From positions 84,064-148,063 of the forward strand of contig NZ_LLXZ01000049.1 in assembly GCF_001440395.1 (NCBI RefSeq): 64,000 nt of DNA, given 5' to 3'. The position numbers and the translations under genes were made by a program. Origin of the DNA: Bradyrhizobium jicamae. Its GTDB lineage: Bacteria; Pseudomonadota; Alphaproteobacteria; Rhizobiales; Xanthobacteraceae. Positions 41,610 through 50,082 of this stretch are shown in pieces. Each line of letters begins with the position of its first letter. Position 1 is the first letter of the stretch. The notes beneath the pieces were generated by a model. It was not told the DNA's origin and made no database searches. It worked only from the letters and a program-made list of their open reading frames with translations.

Positions 41610-43160
41610 ATGCTGATGTCGGGTGCCGACTACCGGGAATCCCTTCGTGCCTATAAACCGCGGGTCTTCGTGAACGGAAACGCCGTGGAAAGCGTCGCCG
41701 AGGAGCCACTGCTCGCGCCCGGCGTCGCCGGCGTCGGCGTCACCTACGACTTCGCGCTCAGGCAGGAGCACGTGCCGATTATGACGGCGCGACAGGGCAC
41801 CTCCGGCAAGATCGTGAACCGGATGCTGCACATCAACGAGACCTCGCAGGACCTGCTGTTCAAGCTCGAGGCCGTACGGCTGGTCTGCAAGACGGTCGGA
41901 TGCGCGCAGCGCTACCTGACCCATGATGCGCTGAACGGCATTTTCCAATCGACCAAGCTGACGGATGACCGGCACGGCACGGATTACAGCCAACGCTTTC
42001 TCGCCTACCTCCACGAGGTCCAGGACAGGGACCTCACGCTGGGCGTCGCGATGACCGACGCCAAGGGCGACCGGTCGAAGCGGCCTGGCGCACAGGTCAA
42101 TCCCGACGTCTACGTTCACATCAAGGAGCGCCGTCCGGACGGCATCGTGATCCGTGGCACGAAGGCGATCGTCACGGGCGCGCCCTACATGCACGAATTC
42201 CTCGTCATGCCCTGCCGGACCCACAATCCGGAGGACAAGGATTTTGCGGTATGCTGCGCCGTGCCGTGTGATGCGCCCGGCGTGACCATCGTCGCCCGTC
42301 CGGCCGGGCGCCCCGGCGAGGCGTCAGCCAAGTTCTCGGCCAAGTACGGCCAGTCGGTCGGTGTCGTGATTTTCGATGACGTCTTCGTTCCGCACGACCG
42401 CGTCTTCCTGGCCGGCGAGACCGAGGAGGGCGGTTTCCTCACGACTTCCTACGCCACGCACCACCGGCATTCCTGCATCGGTGCCCGCGCCGGATTCGGC
42501 GATCTCCTGATCGGCGCCGGCGCGCTGATGATCGAGGCCAACGGGCTCGACGTAGAGCGCCACGCGCATATCCGCGAGGCGATGGTCGAGCTCATCACCA
42601 TCACGGAGAGCTTCTACGCCTGCGGCGTCGCCTCGTCGGTCTACTGCACGAAGGACCCGGCCGGATCGGTGATGCCCGACGCGGTGTTCTCCAACATCGG
42701 CAAGCTGCTGCTCGCCACCAAGATCTACGACATGCACCGCGTGGCGCACTATGTCTCGGGCGGCCTGATCGTGGCGCTGCCGGGACCGGAGGAAGACCAC
42801 AATCCGGAGACCAGGGCGTCGCTCGCCGCGGTGATGGGCGGTCGCCCAGACATTCCCGCCGACAAGCGCGCCGAGGTTGCCCGCTTCATCGAGGACCTGA
42901 CGGTCTCGCACGAAGCCGGCTGGTACTCAGTGATCTCGCTGCACGGCGGCGGCTCGCCGGAAGCGATGAAGCGCGAGATCTGGCGCAACTATCCGGTGAT
43001 GGAGAAGATCGAGCTGGTCGAAGGCCTTCTCGACCGCGGCATCCTCGACGAGGGACGCCGGGTCTCGAAGCAGCCCGGTCGCTGCTGCGCAACCGGATGC
43101 CAAGTGCCGTTGCCCCCGCAGAAGGCCGAACTGCCGGTGCTCGAGGGCGCCGCCGAATAA
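41610..43160 (+). CDS. HpaB/AbfD-superfamily flavoprotein (4-hydroxyphenylacetate 3-hydroxylase family)
   Basis: The 516-residue protein aligns along its length with the superfamily containing HpaB-type FADH2-dependent hydroxylases and 4-hydroxybutyryl-CoA dehydratase (SGADYRESL, GTDYSQRF, AMTDAKGDRS, IVIRGTKAIVTGAPYMHE, SLHGGGSPEAMKREI). The [4Fe-4S] ligands of the dehydratase are not all present: CAQRY replaces the CxxxC pair, and the Cys seven residues after the HHRHS His is missing. An oxygenase or related flavoenzyme is therefore more likely. ATG 41610 follows AAGAGGGTGA. It is controlled, by inference, by the divergent TetR. Confidence 0.8.
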   Translation: MLMSGADYRESLRAYKPRVFVNGNAVESVAEEPLLAPGVAGVGVTYDFALRQEHVPIMTARQGTSGKIVNRMLHINETSQDLLFKLEAVRLVCKTVGCAQRYLTHDALNGIFQSTKLTDDRHGTDYSQRFLAYLHEVQDRDLTLGVAMTDAKGDRSKRPGAQVNPDVYVHIKERRPDGIVIRGTKAIVTGAPYMHEFLVMPCRTHNPEDKDFAVCCAVPCDAPGVTIVARPAGRPGEASAKFSAKYGQSVGVVIFDDVFVPHDRVFLAGETEEGGFLTTSYATHHRHSCIGARAGFGDLLIGAGALMIEANGLDVERHAHIREAMVELITITESFYACGVASSVYCTKDPAGSVMPDAVFSNIGKLLLATKIYDMHRVAHYVSGGLIVALPGPEEDHNPETRASLAAVMGGRPDIPADKRAEVARFIEDLTVSHEAGWYSVISLHGGGSPEAMKREIWRNYPVMEKIELVEGLLDRGILDEGRRVSKQPGRCCATGCQVPLPPQKAELPVLEGAAE

Positions 43161-43421
43161 CGTCTCGGCTCTCGCAGCCAGCTTTCACTGACGTCCCGCG
43201 AGAGGAGTGAAATCGCGCGCGAGGCCGCCTTGCTCGACGGCCTGTTTCAGACCCATTACTGCCCGCGGCGCCGGGAAAAGGGCACCCATAAATTACGTAA
43301 TTGATAATTTATTTCGAAAATATTTGCAAGCGTCTGATGCCGGTCGTAGAGTGCGGCACGGCCGAGGGCAGGGGGATTCTGCCTGTCGGCCGAGAGCGTG
43401 CGGCCTCTCAGGGCAGACATC
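43161..43421. promoter_or_regulatory. Upstream region of OYE gene with paired TTCGAA-type palindromes
   Basis: No gene in 261 bases. AATTACGTAATT (43291-43302) and ATTTCGAAAAT (43311-43321) have centres 19 bases apart. The same spacing occurs at 49981-50009 and 52251-52280, so this is probably a site of the GntR encoded at 50.1-50.8 kb. Confidence 0.6.
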
Positions 43422-44534
43422 ATGGCAACAAGCCTGTTCGATCCCGCGTCGTTGGGCGCGCTGCGCCTTACCAGCCGCGTCGTCATGTCATCGATGTCGC
43501 GCGATCGCTCGCCCGGCGGGGTGCCGACGGCTCTCAACGCCACCTACTACGCGCAGCGCGCGACGGCCGGACTCGTTGTCACGGAATCGACTGCGATTTC
43601 CGCGCGCGGTGTGGGCTGGCCGAACACGCCCGGCATCTACACCGAGGCCCAGGTCGCGGGGTGGCGGACGGTCACCGATGCCGTGCATCGCGCGGGTGGA
43701 CGTATCTTCTCTCAGCTCTGGCATTGCGGGCGCAACTCCCATCCGCTGACGCAACCCGGCGGCGTCCTGCCGGTTGGGCCATCGGCCATTCTGCCGCCCG
43801 GCACCGTCCGCACAGCCGAGGGCCGCAAGCCGCTTCTGGTGCCGCACGAACTGTCAGCCGCTGAGATCGCCGGCATTGTCGAGGAATATCGCGCGGCTGC
43901 GCGGAATGCGCTCGCAGCCGGCTTCGACGGCGTGCAACTGCATGCGGGCAACGGCTTCCTGCTCGACCAATTCCTGCGCGACTCGGCCAACCGGCGCACC
44001 GATGCCTATGGCGGCTCGGCGCGAAATCGCTGTCGCTTCCTCATCGAAGTGGTGGAGGCGGTCTGCGAGATCTGGAGTCCGGAGCACGTCGGTGTGCGAT
44101 TCTCACCGACCAATCCGACAATCTATCATTTGCGCGACTCCGATCCGGCGCAGCTGCTCGCTACCGCGCTTGAGATGTTGACCGAACTGCGTATCGCTTA
44201 CGTGGATGTGGTGGAAGGCTCTACCACGGCAGAGCCGGCAACCCACGATCTCGACTATCCGGCGCTGCGTCGCGGTTTTACCGGCCTCTACGTGGCCAAC
44301 AACGGCTTTACCAGCCGCGCGCAGGCTGAACGGGCGCTCGCGAGCCATGCCGATCTGATCTCCTTCGGAAGGCTCTTCATCGCCAATCCCGATCTGCCGC
44401 ACCGACTGAAGATCGGCGCCCGCATGAACCCGCTGAACCAGGACGAACTCTATTCGCCCGATCACCGCGGCTACACCGACTATCCTTTCCTTGACCACAA
44501 CAACGAACAGGACAACGCCACCCCGGCTCAATAG
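43422..44534 (+). CDS. Old yellow enzyme family NADH:flavin oxidoreductase (NemA-like)
   Basis: The 370-residue FMN enzyme has the TIM-barrel signatures QLWHCGRNSHP, GVQLHAGNGFLLDQFLRDSANRRTDAYGGSARNR and ISFGRLFIANPDLP. These enzymes reduce activated C=C bonds or nitro groups with NAD(P)H. The usual HxxN pair appears as HAGN. ATG 43422 (MATSLFDPASLG) was preferred to an upstream in-frame start. A Bug receptor gene follows after 11 bases, so they are co-transcribed. Confidence 0.88.
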   Translation: MATSLFDPASLGALRLTSRVVMSSMSRDRSPGGVPTALNATYYAQRATAGLVVTESTAISARGVGWPNTPGIYTEAQVAGWRTVTDAVHRAGGRIFSQLWHCGRNSHPLTQPGGVLPVGPSAILPPGTVRTAEGRKPLLVPHELSAAEIAGIVEEYRAAARNALAAGFDGVQLHAGNGFLLDQFLRDSANRRTDAYGGSARNRCRFLIEVVEAVCEIWSPEHVGVRFSPTNPTIYHLRDSDPAQLLATALEMLTELRIAYVDVVEGSTTAEPATHDLDYPALRRGFTGLYVANNGFTSRAQAERALASHADLISFGRLFIANPDLPHRLKIGARMNPLNQDELYSPDHRGYTDYPFLDHNNEQDNATPAQ

Positions 44535-44545
44535 GAGGAACACAA

Positions 44546-45529
44546 GTGCAACCGATTCATCGCGGACACTCGCGTCGCGCCGTTCTCCGCTCTCTTCTTG
44601 CGGCTCCCTTGATCCTGAGTGGACGGGGAGCCTTGGCCAAGGCCGGCTATCCCGAGCGGCCGATCCGTCTTGTCATGACGCTGCCGGCCGGCACCTCCGC
44701 CGATACCATGGCGCGTTTCATTGCCGAGAAGCTCCATGCCGGACTGGGGCAGGCGGTGTGGGTGGACAATCGCCCAGGTGCGAGCTCCAACATCGGCTAC
44801 CAGGCGGCGGCCACCGCACCGGCCGATGGTTATACGCTGCTCTACGGGCTCCTCTCGGTGATCCTCAATCCGCATCTCTTCAAGACGCTATCCTTCAAGC
44901 CATCGGACTTCACGCCGATCATCCACTTGCTGGACGTGCCCTTCGTGCTCGTCGTGCGCGCCGACTCGCCCTATCGTACCGTCCAGGAGCTGATGCAGGC
45001 CGCCAAGGCGAATCCGGACAAGCTCACCTATCCGTCCTACGGCCTCGGCTCTGCCAATCATGTGGCCATGCTGCAAATGCTTCAGGTCACCGACGCAAAA
45101 ATGATCCACGTTCCCTACAAGGACGGTGGCCTTAACGATCTCCTGGGCGGACGCATCGACTGCTCGCTGGACGTGACGGCCACGACCATTCCTCACATTA
45201 CCTCCGGTGCCTTGCGCCCGCTGGTGGTGTCGACCCGTCAACGGCTCGAAGAGCTGCCTGATGTACCGACGTTCGAGGAGGCTCGATTGGGCGTGCCGCT
45301 CTATTCCTGGAATGGCATCTTTGCTCGCGCCGGTACGCCACCCGAGATCACCACCCGTTTGTCGTCAGCGCTCCAAACGATCGCGAGCCGAGCCGACTTC
45401 CGCAAGAAAGTGAAGGAGTTCTTGCAGATTCCGCGAGGCGGCACGCCGGAGGAATTTGCAGCATTCCTGAAGCAGGACTCCGACAATTGGGGCCGGATCG
45501 TCGCCAAAGCCGGCATTCAGATCGAGTGA
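44546..45529 (+). CDS. Bug/TctC-family periplasmic solute-binding protein
   Basis: The 327-residue receptor starts at GTG with a strong AGGAGG eight bases upstream. A twin-arginine-like signal (RRAVLRSLLAAPLILSG) precedes the mature protein. PIRLVMTLPAGTSADTMARF, VDNRPGASSNIG and HVPYKDGGLNDLLGG are typical Bug motifs. Such receptors bind carboxylates, often aromatic acids, and may act with a distant TctAB or as sensors. No TctA/TctB genes lie nearby. Confidence 0.87.
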   Translation: MQPIHRGHSRRAVLRSLLAAPLILSGRGALAKAGYPERPIRLVMTLPAGTSADTMARFIAEKLHAGLGQAVWVDNRPGASSNIGYQAAATAPADGYTLLYGLLSVILNPHLFKTLSFKPSDFTPIIHLLDVPFVLVVRADSPYRTVQELMQAAKANPDKLTYPSYGLGSANHVAMLQMLQVTDAKMIHVPYKDGGLNDLLGGRIDCSLDVTATTIPHITSGALRPLVVSTRQRLEELPDVPTFEEARLGVPLYSWNGIFARAGTPPEITTRLSSALQTIASRADFRKKVKEFLQIPRGGTPEEFAAFLKQDSDNWGRIVAKAGIQIE

Positions 45530-45572
45530 CTTGCTCCGCTTGTCGCCTTTCAGGATGGGCTGAAACGTTCGC

Positions 45573-46496
45573 TCAGGCGGCGCTCTCCTTGGCCACTTCG
45601 GCAAGGAGACCGCGCGCCCATTTGTGAAGGCCTGACCTGGCGGTTCTCGCGCTCCAATACATGTCGATGCTGATCGGTACGCGGAACGGCATCGGCGTGA
45701 TGTGCAGGCGGGTCCCCGACGCGCGCGCGAGCTGATGCGGGATCGAGGCGATCAGATGGGTGCCGGGAAGGATGCGCTCGAGGCTATCGTGACTTGGCAG
45801 CGTGACGACCGGCTCGAGCACAATTCCCTTCGCCTTCAGCACGTCGAGATAAAGCGGTTGCCATTCGCCATTGTGGGTTATGAAGACGTGTTGCGCCTTG
45901 CAATAGGCGGAAAGCGTGATCCGGCCGCGCGCGAGCGGATTGCTCCGGTCCATCACGCAGACATAGTGATCGGTGAGGATGTGCCGCCGATAGAAATTCT
46001 CGCCAACGATGCCGACCGGACCGATCACGATGTCGCACTGGTTTTGCTTGAGATGAAGATTGCCGTGACCGGCCGCGTCAAGCAGGACGAGCTTCACCTG
46101 AGGTGCCGTGGCACGTAGTTGCGCGCTGAACTGCGGGATCAGCGTCTGGCGTTCATGGTGATTGCAGGAAATCGTAACGGTGCCTTTCGCGACGGCGGGG
46201 TCGAATTCCCCAAGCGAAGCAAGCGCCTCGATTTCGCCGATCGTCCCGCGCGCCCACTGCACCAGCGCCGCGCAGCGCTCGGTGGCGGCGACGCCATTGC
46301 CCTGGCGGACGAAAAGCGGGTCGTGAAAGGCGCCGCGTAATCGCTCGACGGTGTAGCTGATCGTGGACTGATTGACGTCGAGCCGCTCGGCTGCAGCGGA
46401 GAACGATCGCAGATCGTACACGAGCACGAGAGTGCGCAAGGCCCCGATGTCGATCGCATCGAGGGAGGAACTGATCGTCACGGCCACCTCCGGCAT
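45573..46496 (-). CDS. LysR-family transcriptional regulator
   Basis: The 307-residue protein has an N-terminal LysR helix-turn-helix (LRTLVLVYDLRSFSAAAERLDVNQSTISYTVERLRG) and a substrate-binding C-terminal domain. It is divergent from the P450 gene across 123 bases, the usual arrangement of a LysR activator and its target. It converges with the Bug receptor gene. Confidence 0.9.
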   Translation of the reverse strand: MPEVAVTISSSLDAIDIGALRTLVLVYDLRSFSAAAERLDVNQSTISYTVERLRGAFHDPLFVRQGNGVAATERCAALVQWARGTIGEIEALASLGEFDPAVAKGTVTISCNHHERQTLIPQFSAQLRATAPQVKLVLLDAAGHGNLHLKQNQCDIVIGPVGIVGENFYRRHILTDHYVCVMDRSNPLARGRITLSAYCKAQHVFITHNGEWQPLYLDVLKAKGIVLEPVVTLPSHDSLERILPGTHLIASIPHQLARASGTRLHITPMPFRVPISIDMYWSARTARSGLHKWARGLLAEVAKESAA

Positions 46497-46619
46497 GCTT
46501 CGCAGCCGAGCCTATCACAGGTCATGCAATATTTCGATAAGCTCCATTCAGCCCATCGAATTGAGCGGTCGGGTCAGGCCCGCTAGCCTTCCCCAAAACG
46601 AAATCCGGGGAGGAGACAC

Positions 46620-47801
46620 ATGGCAAGCGCCGCACCTGTCATCACGGACGTCTCGTACACGGACCTGCTCGAGGATCCCTATCCGGTCTTCAAGCGCGTT
46701 CGCGACACGGCTCCGGCCGTCTTCGTCGCGGCTGCAAATCTGACGCTGGTGACGCGCTTCGACGACATCATGAGCATCGAGCGCGATCCCGCGACCTATT
46801 CATCCGACAACCCCGCGTCCCTCGTGAACAAGGTGATGGGCCCGACCTTCATGCGCAAGGACGGCGCCGCACACGCCACAGGACGCAAGGCGATTGAGCC
46901 GTCCTTCCGGCCCGGCACCATCAAGGAGCACTGGGCGCCGAAATTCACCGAGATCTGCGAGCGGCTGATCGGAGCGCTCCGGGAAGCGGGCGAGGCCGAT
47001 CTCTTCTCGGCGCTTGCAGCACCAATGGCGTCGCTCAGCCTGATGGAGATGATCGGCTTCAAGGCGATGCCGTGGCAAACGCTTGCCGAATGGTCCCAAT
47101 CGCTGATCGACGGCGCCGGCAACTACGCGCGTGATGCAGAAATCGACCGAAAGGCGATGGAGGCTGGCGCCGGCATCGATGCCGCGATCGAAGCGGTGCT
47201 TGATCACCATCGGGCCAATCCCAATCCCTCGATACTGTCCTCCATGGTGCATGCCGATCCGCCGATGCCGATCGAGGAGATGCGCGCGAACATCAAGGTG
47301 ATCATCGGCGGCGGGTTGAACGAGCCGCGCGATGCGATCCTCACGCTAACGCTCGGCCTGCTCGAAAATTCCGCGCAGAAGGAGAGCGTTCTCGCCAGGC
47401 CGGAGCTGTGGCCCACCGCGTTCGAGGAGGCGATACGCTGGATTTCGCCGATCGGCATGTATCCGCGCCGCGTCACCCGGCCTGTGGATCTCGCTGGTGT
47501 TGCATTGCCGGAAGGCGTCCAGATCGGGCTCTGCGTCGGGGCCGCGAACCGGGACGATCGCCGTTTCACCGAGCCGGACAGGTTTGACATGTTCCGGCCC
47601 AAGCAGTCGCATCTCGCCTTCGGTGCCGGCGCGCATTTCTGCGCGGGCACCTGGGTCTCACGGCAGACCGTCGGCCGGATCGTGGTGCCGATGTTGTTCG
47701 AGCGCCTCTCCAATCTTCGACTTCGCGACGATGCACCACCCGTCATTCGTGGCTGGGTGTTTCGCGGCCCGGTGTCGCTGCCCGTTCGTTGGGATGCCTG
47801 A
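46620..47801 (+). CDS. Cytochrome P450
   Basis: The 393-residue soluble bacterial P450 has the heme-thiolate motif FGAGAHFCAG (Cys near residue 341) and the ExxR helix (EEAIRW). In the I-helix, where most P450s have (A/G)GxD/ET, this protein reads GGGLNEPRDA, so the proton-relay Thr is Pro. A ferredoxin gene starts 11 bases after its stop. The LysR gene is divergent. Substrate unknown; the surrounding genes suggest an aromatic or terpenoid acid. Confidence 0.93.
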   Translation: MASAAPVITDVSYTDLLEDPYPVFKRVRDTAPAVFVAAANLTLVTRFDDIMSIERDPATYSSDNPASLVNKVMGPTFMRKDGAAHATGRKAIEPSFRPGTIKEHWAPKFTEICERLIGALREAGEADLFSALAAPMASLSLMEMIGFKAMPWQTLAEWSQSLIDGAGNYARDAEIDRKAMEAGAGIDAAIEAVLDHHRANPNPSILSSMVHADPPMPIEEMRANIKVIIGGGLNEPRDAILTLTLGLLENSAQKESVLARPELWPTAFEEAIRWISPIGMYPRRVTRPVDLAGVALPEGVQIGLCVGAANRDDRRFTEPDRFDMFRPKQSHLAFGAGAHFCAGTWVSRQTVGRIVVPMLFERLSNLRLRDDAPPVIRGWVFRGPVSLPVRWDA

Positions 47802-47812
47802 AGGGAGGACAA

Positions 47813-48133
47813 ATGCCCACAATCATTTTCGTCGCTGCTGATGGTACGACCCGCGAGGTCGCCGCCGCCACGGACCAGTCCATCATGGAAGTGGCCCTTG
47901 GTGCCGGTGTGCCCGGCATCGTCGCCGAGTGCAATGGCGCGGCCGCCTGCGCCACATGTCACTGCTACTTCGATCCTGCTTACGTCGGCCATATCGGCGA
48001 AGCCGGCGAACATGAAAATGAGATGCTGGACTTTACGGCATCCGAGCGAACGGCTGACAGCCGTCTGAGCTGTCAGGTGCGCATCGTCGCTGCAATGGAA
48101 GGCATGACCGTGCGCGTGCCATCCGCGCAGTAG
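47813..48133 (+). CDS. [2Fe-2S] ferredoxin, adrenodoxin/putidaredoxin type
   Basis: The 106-residue ferredoxin has the cluster ligands in ECNGAAACATCHC (C-x5-C-x2-C) and a fourth Cys in LSCQV. It lies directly after the P450 gene with its own GGAGG site and would supply electrons to it. No ferredoxin reductase is encoded in the window, so a reductase elsewhere must be shared. Confidence 0.93.
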   Translation: MPTIIFVAADGTTREVAAATDQSIMEVALGAGVPGIVAECNGAAACATCHCYFDPAYVGHIGEAGEHENEMLDFTASERTADSRLSCQVRIVAAMEGMTVRVPSAQ

Positions 48134-48136
48134 AAC

Positions 48137-48165
48137 GGCAGCCATGGCGATGCGCCACGGCTGCC
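48137..48165. terminator. Bidirectional hairpin between ferredoxin and cupin genes
   Basis: GGCAGCCATGGCG pairs with CGCCACGGCTGCC around a three-base loop (twelve pairs, one A-C mismatch). It sits between convergent genes and probably terminates both. No T-run. Confidence 0.6.
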
Positions 48166-48179
48166 TGTCGCACAAAAAC

Positions 48180-48722
48180 CTACGCGGCTTTGGCACCCAT
48201 GAGCACGAAGGCGAGGGTCGCCGGACGGCTTCCCTTGTTGCGCCAGCCGTGCCGCGCACCCTGCTGCACGAAGGTGTCGTGCTGCCTGAGGTGAACCGTC
48301 TCGCCATCGTCGAGCTCGAGCCAGATCTCGCCGTCGAGCACGACGCCGTAGTCGACCGTCGGCGTGGTGTGCATGCCGGGATTTTCCATCTCGAAGGTCT
48401 CGGCAATGCCGGGCGCTGCCGCCACATGCTCGGGTCCGGCCTTCGCCGGATCGAAATCCGGCGACATCATCACGCTGTCCGGCGGGAAGGTGACGACAAG
48501 GAACGCTGAGCCGCCCGGGGCAGGCAACAGGCTGGCACCCGCAACGGACATCGGATCCTTGCCGTTCGCCGCCAGCGATGGCGTGCCGGCGGCCATCCAG
48601 ATCGGCGCAGAGACAAATCCCGGCGTGTGCTTGAGAGCCATCTCGCGCGGCGAGGTGCCATCGCTCACCACGACGGATTTTCCTGCGGCGTTCTTGCCGG
48701 TGACGACGCGTCTGAAACTCAT
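48180..48722 (-). CDS. Cupin-domain protein
   Basis: The 180-residue protein has a C-terminal cupin barrel (residues ~110-175: DYGVVLDGEIWLELDDGETVHLRQHDTFVQQGARHGWRNKG), including the second cupin motif's H and G residues. The first motif has HTTPTVDY, so some metal ligands are present. It may be a small oxygenase, isomerase or sensor for the catabolic cluster. It follows the alcohol-dehydrogenase-like gene on the same strand. Confidence 0.8.
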   Translation of the reverse strand: MSFRRVVTGKNAAGKSVVVSDGTSPREMALKHTPGFVSAPIWMAAGTPSLAANGKDPMSVAGASLLPAPGGSAFLVVTFPPDSVMMSPDFDPAKAGPEHVAAAPGIAETFEMENPGMHTTPTVDYGVVLDGEIWLELDDGETVHLRQHDTFVQQGARHGWRNKGSRPATLAFVLMGAKAA

Positions 48723-48786
48723 GTTTCCTCTCCTTGAATGTCGTTGTCAGAGCGGGGCAGCCGCCGCGCGGACAGCTGCCGTATGC

Positions 48787-49902
48787 TCAGGGATAGATGA
48801 CGAAGTTCGAGAAACCGCCGTGCCGCTGCGCGATGCCAGAGATGGCCTCGTTCACTTCGGAGAGCTTGCGTCCTTGCGTCTCGAGCATCGACAGGTCCAC
48901 CGCGCCTGCGGCTACGAGGTCGGCCATTTCCTGTCCTTCCTGCGTGGTAAACCAGGCGGAGCCATAGAGGCGCTGGTTGTGGTCCATCAGCCAATGGACG
49001 TCGATCGCGACCGGTCCCATGACGGCTCCGATATCTACCGCGATGCCGCCACGGCGCAGGCCGCGAAGGCCTTGCAGGAATGTCTCGTGCAGGGCGCCCG
49101 GCCCAAGGCAATCCAGGAAGGCATCTACGCCTTCACCGTCCGTATGCTTCATGGCAAATTCGGTGACGCTGCCGTCGTCGATCGAGAACACTTCGATCCG
49201 CGAGGGCGCGAGCGCCTTGACTTCCTGCAGCAGCTTGCGGTCGCGGCCGGTGCCGAGGATCTTCCTGACGCCCATGGCCGGACCAAAGATCGCCGCGGCG
49301 ATCCCGAGCGTGCCGCTGATTCCGTTGACGAGAATCGTATCGCCCGGCCCGGCATTGGCCTTCTTCAGCGCCGAATAGACCGTGCCGAGATAGCCCAGCC
49401 GCGCCGCCTGCTCGTACGTCATGATGTCGGGGATCTTCACGATCGCGGAGGAGGGCGCGACGGTGTATTCGCTCAAACCTCCGATCGGGTAATCGGCAAA
49501 GGTCTGCAGCGCATCTTCGCTGAAGCCGAAATAGCCCTGGAATGCGTAGTGCTTGCAGGCGATGGAATCGCCGCGCCGGCAATGACGGCAAGTACCGCAT
49601 GAACGTCCAGGATTGATGTAGACGCGGTCGCCCGGTTTCAGCCCGTGTACCTGCCGGCCTACTGCTGCGATTTCGCCGGCCGGGTCCAGGCCGAACACGG
49701 CGGGCAGCGGCGGCTGCGGCATGTGCGGAAACCAGGTCGGCCAGTTCGCAAGGATGTTGCCGAGGTTCGGCACGATCCCGCAGGCCTTCACGCGAACCAG
49801 CACGTCCATGTCGCCCGGCTTGGGTGTCGGCAGTTTTTCCAGCTTCAACTCGCCGCCCACCTTATGCATCCGGGCAGCGGTCATCGTTTCAGATACGGCC
49901 AC
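48787..49902 (-). CDS. Medium-chain (zinc alcohol dehydrogenase-like) oxidoreductase
   Basis: The 371-residue protein has a GroES-like N-terminal domain and a Rossmann domain (NGISGTLGIAAAIFG). The structural-zinc loop CGTCRHCRRGDSIAC is intact. At the catalytic site, VKACGIVP keeps the Cys, but the usual GHE motif reads GLDPAG, so the zinc-ligand His is absent and catalysis may not follow the standard Zn-ADH scheme. GTG 49902 with GGGAGGAAG upstream was chosen over the longer ORF. Paired GntR-type palindromes lie ~80 bases upstream. Confidence 0.82.
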   Translation of the reverse strand: MAVSETMTAARMHKVGGELKLEKLPTPKPGDMDVLVRVKACGIVPNLGNILANWPTWFPHMPQPPLPAVFGLDPAGEIAAVGRQVHGLKPGDRVYINPGRSCGTCRHCRRGDSIACKHYAFQGYFGFSEDALQTFADYPIGGLSEYTVAPSSAIVKIPDIMTYEQAARLGYLGTVYSALKKANAGPGDTILVNGISGTLGIAAAIFGPAMGVRKILGTGRDRKLLQEVKALAPSRIEVFSIDDGSVTEFAMKHTDGEGVDAFLDCLGPGALHETFLQGLRGLRRGGIAVDIGAVMGPVAIDVHWLMDHNQRLYGSAWFTTQEGQEMADLVAAGAVDLSMLETQGRKLSEVNEAISGIAQRHGGFSNFVIYP

Positions 49903-49980
49903 CGGCTTCCTCCCATTTTTGATTTTGAACAGGCCGGCGCGAGAGCCCGGCTGCGCTCTGGGATCTACCGTGGCATCATA

Positions 49981-50009
49981 TTTTCGAAATTGCAATATGT
50001 TTTCGTAAT
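49981..50009. promoter_or_regulatory. Paired TTTTCGAAAT-type sites upstream of the dehydrogenase gene
   Basis: TTTTCGAAAT (49981-49990) and TTTTCGTAAT (50000-50009) have centres 19 bases apart. They match the pairs at 43291-43321 and 52251-52280 in core and spacing, and are probably bound by the adjacent GntR. Confidence 0.65.
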
Positions 50010-50082
50010 TGAGTTGGACGGACGCGCGTAGCCGTCTCCCGGCCCTGGCCGGTCGAGCGAACGGGGAGCTTACAAGTGCTGT

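Noticed and set aside
46526..46560. TATTTCGATAA between LysR and P450 genes as a regulon member
   Set aside because: It is a single imperfect half-match without a partner at 19 bases. The LysR protein is the more likely regulator there.
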